Below, one piece after another: positions 7,562 to 17,112 of a stretch of DNA of 64,000 nt (positions within the stretch are counted from its first letter, which is position 1; each line of letters starts with the position of its first letter). Both the position numbers and the translations under genes were made by a program. Location: positions 62,001 through 126,000 of the forward strand of contig JADJEK010000009.1 in assembly GCA_016709145.1 (NCBI GenBank), read 5' to 3'. The notes beneath the pieces are model-generated. The model was not told the DNA's origin. It was given only the letters and a program-made list of their open reading frames with translations, and did not search any database. The stretch is from Planctomycetota bacterium. GTDB lineage: Bacteria; Planctomycetota; B15-G4; JADJEK01.

Positions 7562-10558
7562 ATGACCACCGTCGACGGTCCATTCGAATCCCTGTTGCGC
7601 CAGCGCGCGTTCGTGCGAGGCGTCGCGCGTGCCGTGCTCCGCGATGCCGATCTCGCCGACGACGTCGTGCAGCAGACGTGGCTCGCGGCGCGCGGGAGCG
7701 GCGTCGAGGACGCATCCCCGGGACTGCTGGCCACGATTGCGCGCCGCCTTGCCATCAATTTGCGGCGCTCGCGCGAGCGCCGGTTCGAACGCGAGCAGCG
7801 CGCGGCCGTCGACTCCGTGGTGCCCTCGCCGCAGCAGATCCTCGAGTGCGAAGAGGAGCGTCGGCGCGTGGTCGAGGCCGTGCTCGCGCTCGACGAGCCT
7901 CATCGCGCGGTCGTGTTGCTGCGCCATTTCGACGAGTTGCCGCCGCGCGCGATCGCGGCGCGCTTGCGCATCCCCGTCGAGACGGTGAAGACGCGCTTGA
8001 AGCGCGCGCAGGAGCGACTGCGTCACGCGCTCGCCCTCGACGGCCCACTGGACGCGACGCGCGCTCGATCGTGGATCGCTCTGGCCGGACTTCAATCCCC
8101 TTCGCTGCCCCTCGTCGCGTCGATCGGAGTGTTGCTCATGGCGTTCAAGTTCGTCGCCGTGGTCGGTCTCGCGACTGCGATCGTCGGGGTCGCGTGGTGG
8201 GCCCAGCGCGATCCGGATCCGCTCGCGAGCGAGAGCGCGCTCGCGCCGAACGAGAGTCCATCGCCGGCCGAGGTCGATTCCGCGATCGCGCCGCTCGCCG
8301 AGCAGCGTGAGCTCGTCGATCCCGCATCGACGGTCGCGCGCGAACGTGGGCTGTCGGGGCGAGTCGTCGACGATCGCGGTCAGCCGATCGCTGCGGCGAC
8401 GATCCACGTCGGAGTCGACTCCGCCGATCCTTGGTCGACCGAGGCGACGACGGGCACCGACGGCCGGTTCCGCGTCGACGGGCTCGGCGACGTCGCCGCT
8501 GGCGCGCCGCTGATCGTGGCCATCACGGCGGCGCGATGCGTGGCGTGCACGGTCAAGGTGCGCGCGCCCGACGTCGGCATCGTGCCGATCGGAACGCTGC
8601 GCCTCGCGTCGGGCGGCACGATCCGCGGGCGCGTCGTCGATCAGGACGGCCGCGTGGTGGCGGCCGCCGACGTCGTCGTCGGCGCGTCGCTGACGCAAGT
8701 CCAAGGAGCGTGGTTGCGCGCCGGGCTCGATCGCGGCGTGCGGGCGACTACGGACGCGGCCGGCCGATTCGCGCTCGAGGGACTCGCGCCCGGCTGGGTC
8801 GCGGTCGGCGCGCGCGGCGCGGACACGTGGGTCGGCGCCCGCGACGAGATCCCGGTGCGCGCGGGCGCGGTGACGGACGATGTCGAACTCGTCGTCGAGC
8901 GACCGCCGGGGGGAGTCCGCCTGCGCGGCCGTCTCGAAGACGAACGCGGAGTGCCGATCCCGCGCGCGCGACTCGAATGGGAAGGCGAGGGTCGCCCGGA
9001 CACCGCGATCGCGCAATGGAGTTGGTTCAGCCAGATCGCGACGGACGACGCCGGTTCGTTCGACCTGACCTGCGGCATCGACGCGACGCACGCGATCGAG
9101 CACGTCGCGCCGGATGGGCGGGTCGTGCGCAGGGAAGGTCTCCGCGCCGGCGGCGACGACGTCGTCCTGCGCGTGCCCGAAGTGAAGCGCATCGAAGTCC
9201 GCGCGATCGACGCGCGCACGCAGAGTGTGGTCGAACTGACCTCCGCTCGCATCGCGGTCGAGGCCGAGGACGGTGGGTTCGGCGTGACGCGATCGAACGG
9301 TGGCTTGTTCGTCGCCGTGCCCTCGGTGCCGTGGCGTTTGACGGCATCCGCGCTCGGCTACGAGCGCATCGAAGTTGGACCGTTCCCGGCAGCGGGACCC
9401 GATGCCGGCATCGACCTCGTGCTCGAGCCGACCGCGTGCGTCGAAGGCGTCGTCGTCGACGCGAATGGCGTGGCGATCGAGGGCGCTGCGGTGGCCTGGA
9501 GCGAGCCCCTGCCGAATCCGATGGAAGCCTTCGGCTTCGTCGTGTCGTGGGTCACGCGCTCGTACCTCGGCGTCACGAGCGCGGCTGACGGGACGTTCTC
9601 GCTGCCGATCCCGCGCGACGTCGCGCACGCGGCGATGCATGTCTCGGCGGCAGGGTATGCGACGACGCGGACCGAACTCCTCGAGCTCGACGGGATCCGC
9701 GCGGCGAGTCCGCGTGCTCTGCAACGCGTCCGTCTGACACGGGGTGGGACGCTGACGGGCACCGTGCTCGTCGCTCCCGGGATCGAGCGCGCCGGCATCG
9801 TCGTCGCAGCGTCGTGCGGGGACGGCCAGCCGCGCATGACGCGCACCGATGAGACGGGACGCTACGTCCTCGAACATTTGGCGGCCGGCGCGTGGCGCGT
9901 CGAATTGCGCGACGGCGACGTCTTCGCCGGTTCGCTGTTCGGCACGAACCGCGCGGCTCCGCCCGCGAACGCAATCGTCGACGACGACAGGACGACGCGC
10001 CTCGACCTCGTCCTCGATACTCGCGACCGAGCCACGGTGACTGGCTCGGTGCGCATCGACGGCCGATCGCTGCCCGACGTACGCGTCGCGCTGCTCGAGC
10101 GTCCGACCACCGCGACGTCGAACGCCGACGCGTGGTCGTTCGCACGGATCCTGGCCGAGCCGGTCGAAGCCGACGCCGATGGCGCGTTCACCCTCGAATC
10201 CGACACGCAGGGCGCGGCATGGCTCGAGATCCGCATCGGCGCCGACGCGGGCGCGGTCGCCCTGCGTCGCGCGCTGACCTTGGCTCCGGGAGAGCAACGC
10301 GTCGACGTGAACGTGAACTCCGGCCGCCTCGAGGTCGCCGCGCACTCGATCGATCCTGTGCGCGGGACGGCGCGGGTCACGCTGACGCGATCGGATGCGG
10401 ACGGCTGGACGATGCGGGCCGAGAAGTTCGTGAAGGAGCCTGCGACGATCACGTTTCCGACTCTGCCCGGAGGGACGTGGTGGATCGTCGAACAGGACGG
10501 CGAGCCCCGCTCCGTCGTCGTGACGACGGGAGAGACGACGCGCGTCGAACTGCCGTGA
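7562..10558 (+). CDS. ECF-type sigma factor fused through a membrane helix to carboxypeptidase-regulatory-like domains (copy 1)
   Basis: 998 residues. Residues about 8-80 look like sigma-70 region 2 (AVLRDADLADDVVQQTWLAA) and about 105-160 like region 4 with a helix-turn-helix (LPPRAIAARLRIPVETVKTR). A single hydrophobic segment at about 180-213 follows. The remaining 780 residues hold at least six beta-sandwich units of the carboxypeptidase regulatory/CNA-B type, each opening with a GRVVDxxGxPI-like strand (near residues 262, 354, 455, 627, 728 and 825). Predicted topology is sigma domain inside and the beta-domain stack outside. Planctomycete ECF sigma factors with membrane and extracellular extensions are known; this particular pairing I infer from sequence. 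No anti-sigma gene is adjacent. Confidence 0.88.
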   Translation: MTTVDGPFESLLRQRAFVRGVARAVLRDADLADDVVQQTWLAARGSGVEDASPGLLATIARRLAINLRRSRERRFEREQRAAVDSVVPSPQQILECEEERRRVVEAVLALDEPHRAVVLLRHFDELPPRAIAARLRIPVETVKTRLKRAQERLRHALALDGPLDATRARSWIALAGLQSPSLPLVASIGVLLMAFKFVAVVGLATAIVGVAWWAQRDPDPLASESALAPNESPSPAEVDSAIAPLAEQRELVDPASTVARERGLSGRVVDDRGQPIAAATIHVGVDSADPWSTEATTGTDGRFRVDGLGDVAAGAPLIVAITAARCVACTVKVRAPDVGIVPIGTLRLASGGTIRGRVVDQDGRVVAAADVVVGASLTQVQGAWLRAGLDRGVRATTDAAGRFALEGLAPGWVAVGARGADTWVGARDEIPVRAGAVTDDVELVVERPPGGVRLRGRLEDERGVPIPRARLEWEGEGRPDTAIAQWSWFSQIATDDAGSFDLTCGIDATHAIEHVAPDGRVVRREGLRAGGDDVVLRVPEVKRIEVRAIDARTQSVVELTSARIAVEAEDGGFGVTRSNGGLFVAVPSVPWRLTASALGYERIEVGPFPAAGPDAGIDLVLEPTACVEGVVVDANGVAIEGAAVAWSEPLPNPMEAFGFVVSWVTRSYLGVTSAADGTFSLPIPRDVAHAAMHVSAAGYATTRTELLELDGIRAASPRALQRVRLTRGGTLTGTVLVAPGIERAGIVVAASCGDGQPRMTRTDETGRYVLEHLAAGAWRVELRDGDVFAGSLFGTNRAAPPANAIVDDDRTTRLDLVLDTRDRATVTGSVRIDGRSLPDVRVALLERPTTATSNADAWSFARILAEPVEADADGAFTLESDTQGAAWLEIRIGADAGAVALRRALTLAPGEQRVDVNVNSGRLEVAAHSIDPVRGTARVTLTRSDADGWTMRAEKFVKEPATITFPTLPGGTWWIVEQDGEPRSVVVTTGETTRVELP

Positions 10559-10587
10559 CCGGCGGCACGATGCCGACGGATTTCCCC

Positions 10588-10614
10588 GACCGGTCTTGCG
10601 GTCGGTGGTGTCTC
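10588..10614 (+). promoter_or_regulatory. Candidate ECF-type promoter of sigma-fusion gene 2
   Basis: GACC at 10588-10591 and TGTCTC at 10609-10614, with 10 bases to the ATG at 10625 and no Shine-Dalgarno sequence. It matches the spacing before copy 1. The 66-base intergenic gap also begins with a GGCGGCACGAT word found upstream of copy 1 (about 7483). Confidence 0.4.
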
Positions 10615-10624
10615 GGCTCCCGGT

Positions 10625-13600
10625 ATGGCGAACGACTCCGTTCAACCTCACGCATCGGGCTCCCTGGAGCGCTTGCTCGCGCAGCGCGACTTCGTGGTCG
10701 CCGTGGCGCGCGCGGTGCTCGCCGACGCGGCGCTCGCGGAAGACGTCGCGCAGCAGACCCTGCTGACGGCGTGGTCCGCGCGCATCGACGCGTCGCGGCA
10801 ATGGCTCGCGACGGTCGCGCGTCGCCTCGCGTCGAACGCGCGGCGCAGCGACGTCCGTCGCGAGCGACGCGAACGCGCGACGTGGCAGTCCGACGAAGGC
10901 CCGTCACCGCAACGCATCCTCGAACTCGAGGACGAGCGACGACGTCTCGTCGCCGCGGTGCTGGAGCTCGCGGAACCACTGCGCACGACCGTGCTGCTGC
11001 GGTTCTACGACGACCTGCCGCCGCGCGCGATCGCGGCGAGACAGGGCGTGCCCGTCGAGACGATCCGCACGCGGCTGAAGCGAGCGCAGGAACTCCTGCG
11101 CGAGCGCTTGCTGCCCGCGGACGAAGCGACGCGGCGCGAACGCGTGCGGGGCTTGCTCGTGCTCGCGGGTGCGCGCACGATCGACGGAGTCGTCGTCGCG
11201 ACCGGAGGAGCGATCGTGGCGACGAAAGCTTGGATCGCGGCGGCGGCGGTGGTCGTCGCGGCGGGGTTGTGGTGGTGGGGTGGGGGTGACGACGTCGGCG
11301 TGCGTCGCGACCTCGCGAGCGTCGACTCGAGTACGGACGATCGCTCGGACGGCGAACCGACCGTGATGGAAGTCACGTTGCGAGAACCGGAGGTCGCGCG
11401 GAGTGACCTCACGGACCCGCGTGGAGACGAGGCTTCGCGTTCTTCGCCGACACGCGCTTCTTCCACGGAAGTGCGCGGTCGGGTCATCGACTCGAGTGGA
11501 CACGCGATCGGTTCCGCCGAAGTCTCGATGGAGCTCGATACCGACGGTTCACTTCGCGCGCGTCATCGTGTTCGTGCGGACGGCACGTTCTCGATCCCGG
11601 TCACGAATCCCACCGGCGACGACTTCGCCCGCATGGAAGTCCGGGCGCCGGGATTCCGCGGCCTGAGCCGGTCCGCGATGGTGAGTGCGGGAGTCGACGT
11701 CGTGGTCGGCGATCTCGTCCTCGAGTCCGGTGCCTCGTTGCGTGGTCGTGTGATCGACGATGCGGGCAGTCCGGTGTGCGGCGCGTGGATTCGTGCGACG
11801 ACGACGCGGGAGCGTGCGGCTTGGAGCTCGCCCTGGTCGACCGCCGCGGTCGATGGCGTCGCGGAAGCGACCTCGGCCGCGGACGGGACGTTCGCTTTCG
11901 ACGAACTCCGATTCGAGTGGTACGACCTCGTCGCGGGATCCGATGCGCACGAGCCGATCCGCGTCGATCGCGTGGCCACGAGTCGCCAACGAGGGCAGGA
12001 CGTCACGCTCGTGCTGCATCAAGCCTCACGACCCCTGTGGATCGAAGGTGTGGTTCTGGACGAGAACGGCGTGGGCTTGGCGTTCGCGGCCATCGGACAT
12101 TCGGTCGGCAGCGGAGAGGGGTCGTTCTCCACATTCCTGCACTCCGGACCCGACGGGACCTTCCGCGTGATGGCCTGCGCCCCGCAAGCCGTTGGCGTCG
12201 CCTCGGCCTCGGAGCTGCACCATGAGTTCACGTTGCGGTGGGAAGACGGACGAAGAGTTCGCGCTGCCGTGGACGGGTCACAGCATGGCCGCGTCGTCTT
12301 GCAGCTTCCTCCAGCCAAGCCCTGTTCCGTGGTGTTCGTGGACGCGGCGGCCGGCTCGCCGATCCGCGCGCTCGCCAATCTCGTGATCGAAGGCGCGGAG
12401 GACGTTCGCTACGTGGCGGTGGAGTCGGACGATTTCGGCGTCGCTCGAATCGCGGCTCCGCCATCGTCGTTCTCGATCGTCGCGCAAGTCGAGGGGTTCG
12501 CGACGACGCGAGTCGGGCCGCTTCAGCCCATCGACGGCGAGCCCATCGAAATCCGAATGGAACCGACCGGGGCCCTGTGCGGTCGGGTCGAAGCCCAGGG
12601 GCGAGGCCTGGTTCGCGCGGAGGTCACGATCGCCATGGCCGATGCCGTCGAACGCTTGGAGAGCTCTGGTTTCGTGACGGAGCGACACGAAACGACCTCG
12701 AGGACCGTGACCGCAAGCGACGGGTCGTTCCGTGCATCGTGGGACTCCGTCGGTCTCGACGATCGCGTCCTGGTGTGGGTCCGATGCCACGGGTACGCGG
12801 ATCGGACGATCGGGCCGACGACGCGCCGCGTCCTCGATGCGGGAGGAATTCTCGTCGTCGAGCTCGATGGTGGGGGGGCGATCGAGGGGACGGTGACGTC
12901 AAGCGATGGATCGTCGGTCGCGGGAGTGCACGTGCTCGCGAACCGCGGCGACGGCCGTGAATACGAGATCGGTCGGCGCCATGCTCGTGCTCTGGTCGCG
13001 GAGGACGGCACCTACCGCATCGATCGACTCGAGCCGGGGCCTTGGCGAGTCGAGCCACGGTTCGGCGTGGCTGACCTCACGTCGTTCAACCGAACGGACC
13101 GGGCGATCCCACCGCCCAACGCGGTCGTCGTGTCCGGAGCGACGACGCGCGTCGACCTCGTCGGAACGCGCGCGCCGAAGGTCTCGGTGCAGGGTGCGAT
13201 GACCGTCGATGGGATTCCGCGCAGCGGGCTCCAATTGGAGCTCTACGAGGCGCACGATGTCGCGGAACCGCTCGCGCGCGACTTCGGCTGGCGAAGGGGG
13301 GCCATCGACCTCGTCCACGCTGCACCCGACGGCACCTTCGAACTCCGTGCCCACCGTCCCGGGAGGCACGTTCTGTTCGCGTTCCTGCCGGATGCGACCC
13401 AAGAATCCTGCCTGACCCGCGTCGTGGATCTCGCCGTCGGCACGACCTTCACGCGCTTCGACGTCACGACCGGCCGGCTCGAAGGCAAGCTCGATCCGCC
13501 GCGCGAAGCGCGCATCGACGTCGAACTCCGAGTCGACGCGCAGACGGTCGCGCGCGCGATCGCCATCGCCGGGCCCGACGGTCGCTGGTCGACGGGCCCG

Positions 13601-13696
13601 GTCGTCGCGGGCCGATCCACGGTCGTGGTCGACGGCGAGTTCCTGGCAACGGTCGACGTCGTACCGGGCAAGGTCACGACCGTCGGCGGGGAGTAG
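10625..13696 (+). CDS. ECF-type sigma factor fused through a membrane helix to carboxypeptidase-regulatory-like domains (copy 2)
   Basis: 1023 residues with the same architecture as copy 1. Sigma region 2 (AVLADAALAEDVAQQTLLTA) lies at about 18-80 and region 4 (LPPRAIAARQGVPVETIRTR) at about 130-160. A membrane segment follows at about 195-220 (WIAAAAVVVAAGLWWWG), then a linker and repeated GRVIDxxG beta-sandwich units (for example near residues 285, 375 and 475) to the end. Motif order and the NRxxxPPxNA signature near residue 825 are shared with copy 1, so the two arose by duplication. The long exported part has no catalytic motif and could bind a polymer or a partner domain. It probably expresses independently from its own upstream boxes. 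Confidence 0.88.
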   Translation: MANDSVQPHASGSLERLLAQRDFVVAVARAVLADAALAEDVAQQTLLTAWSARIDASRQWLATVARRLASNARRSDVRRERRERATWQSDEGPSPQRILELEDERRRLVAAVLELAEPLRTTVLLRFYDDLPPRAIAARQGVPVETIRTRLKRAQELLRERLLPADEATRRERVRGLLVLAGARTIDGVVVATGGAIVATKAWIAAAAVVVAAGLWWWGGGDDVGVRRDLASVDSSTDDRSDGEPTVMEVTLREPEVARSDLTDPRGDEASRSSPTRASSTEVRGRVIDSSGHAIGSAEVSMELDTDGSLRARHRVRADGTFSIPVTNPTGDDFARMEVRAPGFRGLSRSAMVSAGVDVVVGDLVLESGASLRGRVIDDAGSPVCGAWIRATTTRERAAWSSPWSTAAVDGVAEATSAADGTFAFDELRFEWYDLVAGSDAHEPIRVDRVATSRQRGQDVTLVLHQASRPLWIEGVVLDENGVGLAFAAIGHSVGSGEGSFSTFLHSGPDGTFRVMACAPQAVGVASASELHHEFTLRWEDGRRVRAAVDGSQHGRVVLQLPPAKPCSVVFVDAAAGSPIRALANLVIEGAEDVRYVAVESDDFGVARIAAPPSSFSIVAQVEGFATTRVGPLQPIDGEPIEIRMEPTGALCGRVEAQGRGLVRAEVTIAMADAVERLESSGFVTERHETTSRTVTASDGSFRASWDSVGLDDRVLVWVRCHGYADRTIGPTTRRVLDAGGILVVELDGGGAIEGTVTSSDGSSVAGVHVLANRGDGREYEIGRRHARALVAEDGTYRIDRLEPGPWRVEPRFGVADLTSFNRTDRAIPPPNAVVVSGATTRVDLVGTRAPKVSVQGAMTVDGIPRSGLQLELYEAHDVAEPLARDFGWRRGAIDLVHAAPDGTFELRAHRPGRHVLFAFLPDATQESCLTRVVDLAVGTTFTRFDVTTGRLEGKLDPPREARIDVELRVDAQTVARAIAIAGPDGRWSTGPVVAGRSTVVVDGEFLATVDVVPGKVTTVGGE

Positions 13697-13751
13697 GAAC
13701 GGAAACGCGCGGGTCGCGCCATGTGACGACCAAGCGCGAAGGATCCACGAC

Positions 13752-13990
13752 GGAATCGGAATCGGAACACAACCACGGCCGGCCGGGATCGGGGCCAGTT
13801 CTGCTGCGTTCCGATCACGATTCCGATTCCGATTCCGATTCCGCCATGGCCAAGCGCATGGCGAGCACGGACCCTTCGACTTCATCCACATCCATCGAAC
13901 GAAGAAGCGCCATGCCGGCGACTTCACGCGGAACGATGGCGGAATCGGAATCGTGATCGGAATCGGAATCGGAACGCAACCACGGCCGGC
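13752..13990. repeat. GATTCC/GGAATC hexamer array with direct and inverted units
   Basis: This 359-base gap between sigma-fusion copies 2 and 3 holds no gene. Two 32-bp near-identical direct units (13752-13783 and 13959-13990, one difference) each consist of GGAATC repeats followed by CAACCACGGCCGGC. Two 40-bp units (13808-13847 and 13936-13975) are in inverted orientation and are built from hexamers ATTCCG with a single ATCACG hexamer in a different position in each. The core between them (13848-13935) looks non-coding. Confidence 0.8.
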
Positions 13991-14018
13991 GAGTTCGGAC
14001 GACATCCGAAGATCCCGT

Positions 14019-14046
14019 GACCCATCGGTCCGTCGAGCGGTGTTGA
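14019..14046 (+). promoter_or_regulatory. Candidate ECF-type promoter of sigma-fusion gene 3
   Basis: GACCC at 14019-14023 and TGTTGA at 14041-14046, with 9 bases to the ATG at 14056 and no Shine-Dalgarno sequence. It lines up with the boxes before copies 1 and 2 without gaps. Confidence 0.35.
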
Positions 14047-14055
14047 ATCCCCTCG

Positions 14056-17000
14056 ATGACGACCGCCGACGTGACTCTCGACGTTCTGCTCGCTCACCGT
14101 TCGCTCGTGCGGCGGATCGCGGGCGACTTGCTCGTCGATCCCGACGCCGCCGATGACGTGGTCCAGCAAACGTGGTTGGCGGCTCTGCGGCACGGGGCGC
14201 GGGGCGGTGACGTCCGCGCTCCGCTGCTGTCCCGCATCGCGCGGCGCTTGGCGCTGAATCGCAAGCGCGACGCGCGCCGCTGGCTCATGCACGAACACGG
14301 CGCACTAGCGCACGGCGCGATGCCCGATCCGGCTCGGGTCGCCGAGACCGAAGAGCTTCGCGGTCGAGTGCTCGGCGCCGTGCTCGCGCTCGACGAGCCG
14401 TTCCGCTCGACGGTGCTGCTTCGCTACCTCGACGAATCGTCGGAGGCCGACGTGGCGGCGCGTCTGCGCGTCCCGCTCGAGACCGTCCGCTCGAGATTGA
14501 AGACGGCTCGTTCGACGTTGCGCGAGCGACTGAAGGACGACGCTCCGGGGGTGACGGCGCGCGGGCTCGTGGGATTGGCGGGGTCGGCGCGCGCATTCGA
14601 GTTCGTCGTCGCGGAAGGAATCACGATGGGTGCGAAAGTCTGGGCCGGCGTCGCGGTCGCGGTGTTGGTCGGCGCCGCGTATTTCGGGCCTGACGTCGTC
14701 GATCGACTCCGTGGGAGCGAGGTGGATGGCTCGCACTCGCCGGACGCGACGCTCGTCGCCGATGCCGCGCCAACTGCGGGGCGTACTGACCTGGAATCCT
14801 CGGCGCGGACCGCGATCGCGCCACCGGCGAACGACGCGATCGACGCGTCGCTCGGTCGCGTCGAACTCTCGGGAATCTGCGAAGCACCCGACGGCTCACC
14901 GATCGCCGGCGCCGTGGTCAGCGCGGGGATGGATCCTCGATCGCCCGCCTGCACGACGGGTCCCGACGGGCGATTCCGTCTGGGTTCGAGCCGCCGGCCG
15001 CGGACGGGAACCCGTTCGTCCAGGTCGTCGTCGCGCGAGCGGCAAGGTGCGCCACCGTGTCGAAGCGCGTGAGGTGCGACGCCGGTGATTCACGTGAACT
15101 GGGGCGGATCGTGATGTCGGCAGGCGCGGCGATCCGAGGGCGCGTCGCTGATTCGGCCGATCGGCCGATCGTCGCGACCGTGCTGCTGCATGAGGGCTTT
15201 TTGAGCCAGGACCAATGGGCCGTGGGGCTCGACGACGACGTCGCACGCGTCGCGACGGATGCCGACGGGCGCTTCGCGTTCGAGGGTCTGACGGAAGGCT
15301 GGTACGCACTCGTCGCGGAGGCTCGCGACCACGGGGTCGACGCTGCGACGCCGGTGGGCGTCTCGGCCGGAATCGACGCGAACGTCCGCATCGAGGTTCG
15401 CCCGCTACGCGCCGACGAGTCGATCGTCGGTCGCGTCGTCGACGAATCCGACCGCCCGTTCGCGGACGTTCCCGTGCGTTGGACGCGGTTGATCCAATCG
15501 AGTGCCGGCGGCTTCCGCATGGGGACACATGTCGTTCGCAGCGACGCGGACGGTGCATTCCACTGCCGTGCCGGTGCCGACGCCGAGACGAACTTCTTGG
15601 CGACGTTCGCGGATGGGCGCACGGTAACGGCTCAGAGAGTGCGTGGCGGGGCGCGCGATGTCCTCCTGCGCAAACCAGCAACGCCGACGTTCAGTCCGAT
15701 CCTCGTGCCGTCGCGCTGGCTCCGTACGCCGATGCGACGGTGATCGCGACGTGGGACGACGGAACTCCCGCCGTGCTCGGCAGGAGTGAGGGTGCACGAA
15801 CCTGGAGCACGAGGTCGGGAAGCGACGGGGTCGCGCATGTTCCGACTCCGCCGCGCGACTTCGCGCTCAGGATCGAAGGTCGCGAGCGCAAGACCGTGAA
15901 GCTCGGTCCCTTCCCCGGCAACGTCGAGCCCGTCCTCGAGTCGATCACGCTTCAGCCCGTGCCCAGCTTGCGCGTCGTCGTCGAAGGTCGATGGATCTGC
16001 GGGTCCGATCCATCTCACGGTCGAGCGCGAAGTCGGCGGCGACTCGGGCGGGGAATGGGGCGGGTTGGCGACGCGGACGGCGGAAGTCGTCCGAGCGCGG
16101 TCGGTCGAGTCCAGCACGGAAGCGCGGGTCGGGATCGGCGATCTCGCGCAAGGCGAGCGCTGGTTCCTGCGCGCGACGTGCCGGGGTCATGCGCCGGCAC
16201 GGCACGACATCGTCGCTGCCGATCTCTCACCCGACCGAATCGTCCCCATGCGCATGACGCGGGGCGGCGTGCTCACGGGAGTCGTGCGCGTGCGAGGGAT
16301 CGAATCTGCCGCGGGCTTGGCCGTGCTCGCGAGCGATGGCCTCGGCGAGAGGTTGGCGACGCGCGTGACGACGGACGGGACGTATCGCTTCGCCGGCCTC
16401 GCGCCCGGCCGCTTCGAACTCGCGGTCGCTCTCGAGGACGACGTTCCCGTGCGGCGTCTCGATGGAGCCATGATTCCGGCGACCGACGTCGTCGTCGTCG
16501 AGGGCACGACAGTGCATCTCGACCTCACGTACGACGCTCCGACGCGCGTCGTCGTCGAGGGCGTGGTGCGCTTCGGTGATGTGAGCACGTACGGCATCGG
16601 TATCGCGCTCGTCGAAGCCGACGACCGCGCCGCTGCGAACCTCGATGCGCGCATGATCCGATCGAGTCTGCGCGGCGCGAAGATCACTCCGTCGGGCGCG
16701 TATCGCATCGAGCCCGCGGCCGCCGGCTCGTTCGTGTTGAAGGTCTCGATCCCGACGAGTTCGGGCACGACATCGATCCTGCGACCCTGCACGATCGGGG
16801 TCGGTCACAACGTCGTCGACGTCATCGAGCCCTGCGGCGCGATCGTCGGTAGGCGTAGCGGCACGCGCATGCGGATGGTCCAAGCTCGCGGCGAACGAGC
16901 GGACGGCACCGTCGTGCTGGTCGATGCGCGCTGTGATCCCGCGACGGGGGAGTTCACGATGCCGCTCGTTCCGGCCGGCGCGTACACGTTGCTCGCTGAC

Positions 17001-17060
17001 GCCCGCACGGATCCGATCGACGTCGTGGCGGGAGAGCGAGTCGTCGCGCCGAATCCGTGA
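14056..17060 (+). pseudogene. ECF-type sigma factor / carboxypeptidase-regulatory-like fusion (copy 3), three frameshifts
   Basis: The sigma part is intact: region 2 (VDPDAADDVVQQTWLAALR), region 4 (EADVAARLRVPLETVRSR) and a membrane segment near residue 200. After about residue 305 the homology to copies 1 and 2 jumps frame. The first jump is near 14976-14985 (GRFRL continues as FEPPAADGNPF). The second is near 15680-15715 (VLLRKPATP continues as YADATVIATWDDG). The third is near 15985-16002 (RVVVEGRW continues as PIHLTVEREVGG). It then stays open to TGA at 17058. Joined, the product would be about 1000 residues. As written, translation stops at 15072 and yields a 338-residue sigma factor with a membrane anchor. 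The breaks may be real decay or sequence errors; the remainder shows no further decay. Confidence 0.8.
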
Positions 17061-17083
17061 CGTCGCTCCGATCGGAGCCGACG
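17061..17083. terminator. Candidate terminator hairpin between convergent genes
   Basis: The palindrome CTCCGATCGGAG is flanked by CGTCG and CGACG, giving an 11-base-pair stem with a one-base bulge. It begins directly after the stop of sigma-fusion copy 3 and faces the stop of the radical SAM gene. There is no U-tract. Confidence 0.4.
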
Positions 17084-17112
17084 CCTGGACCGTCCTGGGA
17101 GTGTTCGATCGT

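Noticed and set aside
7193..10801. Open frame of 1202 codons antisense to sigma-fusion copy 1
   Set aside because: High G+C gives long antisense frames; the composition is Arg-rich and the plus-strand protein has clear domains.
13752..13990. CRISPR array
   Set aside because: Units are contiguous hexamers without unique spacers, and no cas gene is present.
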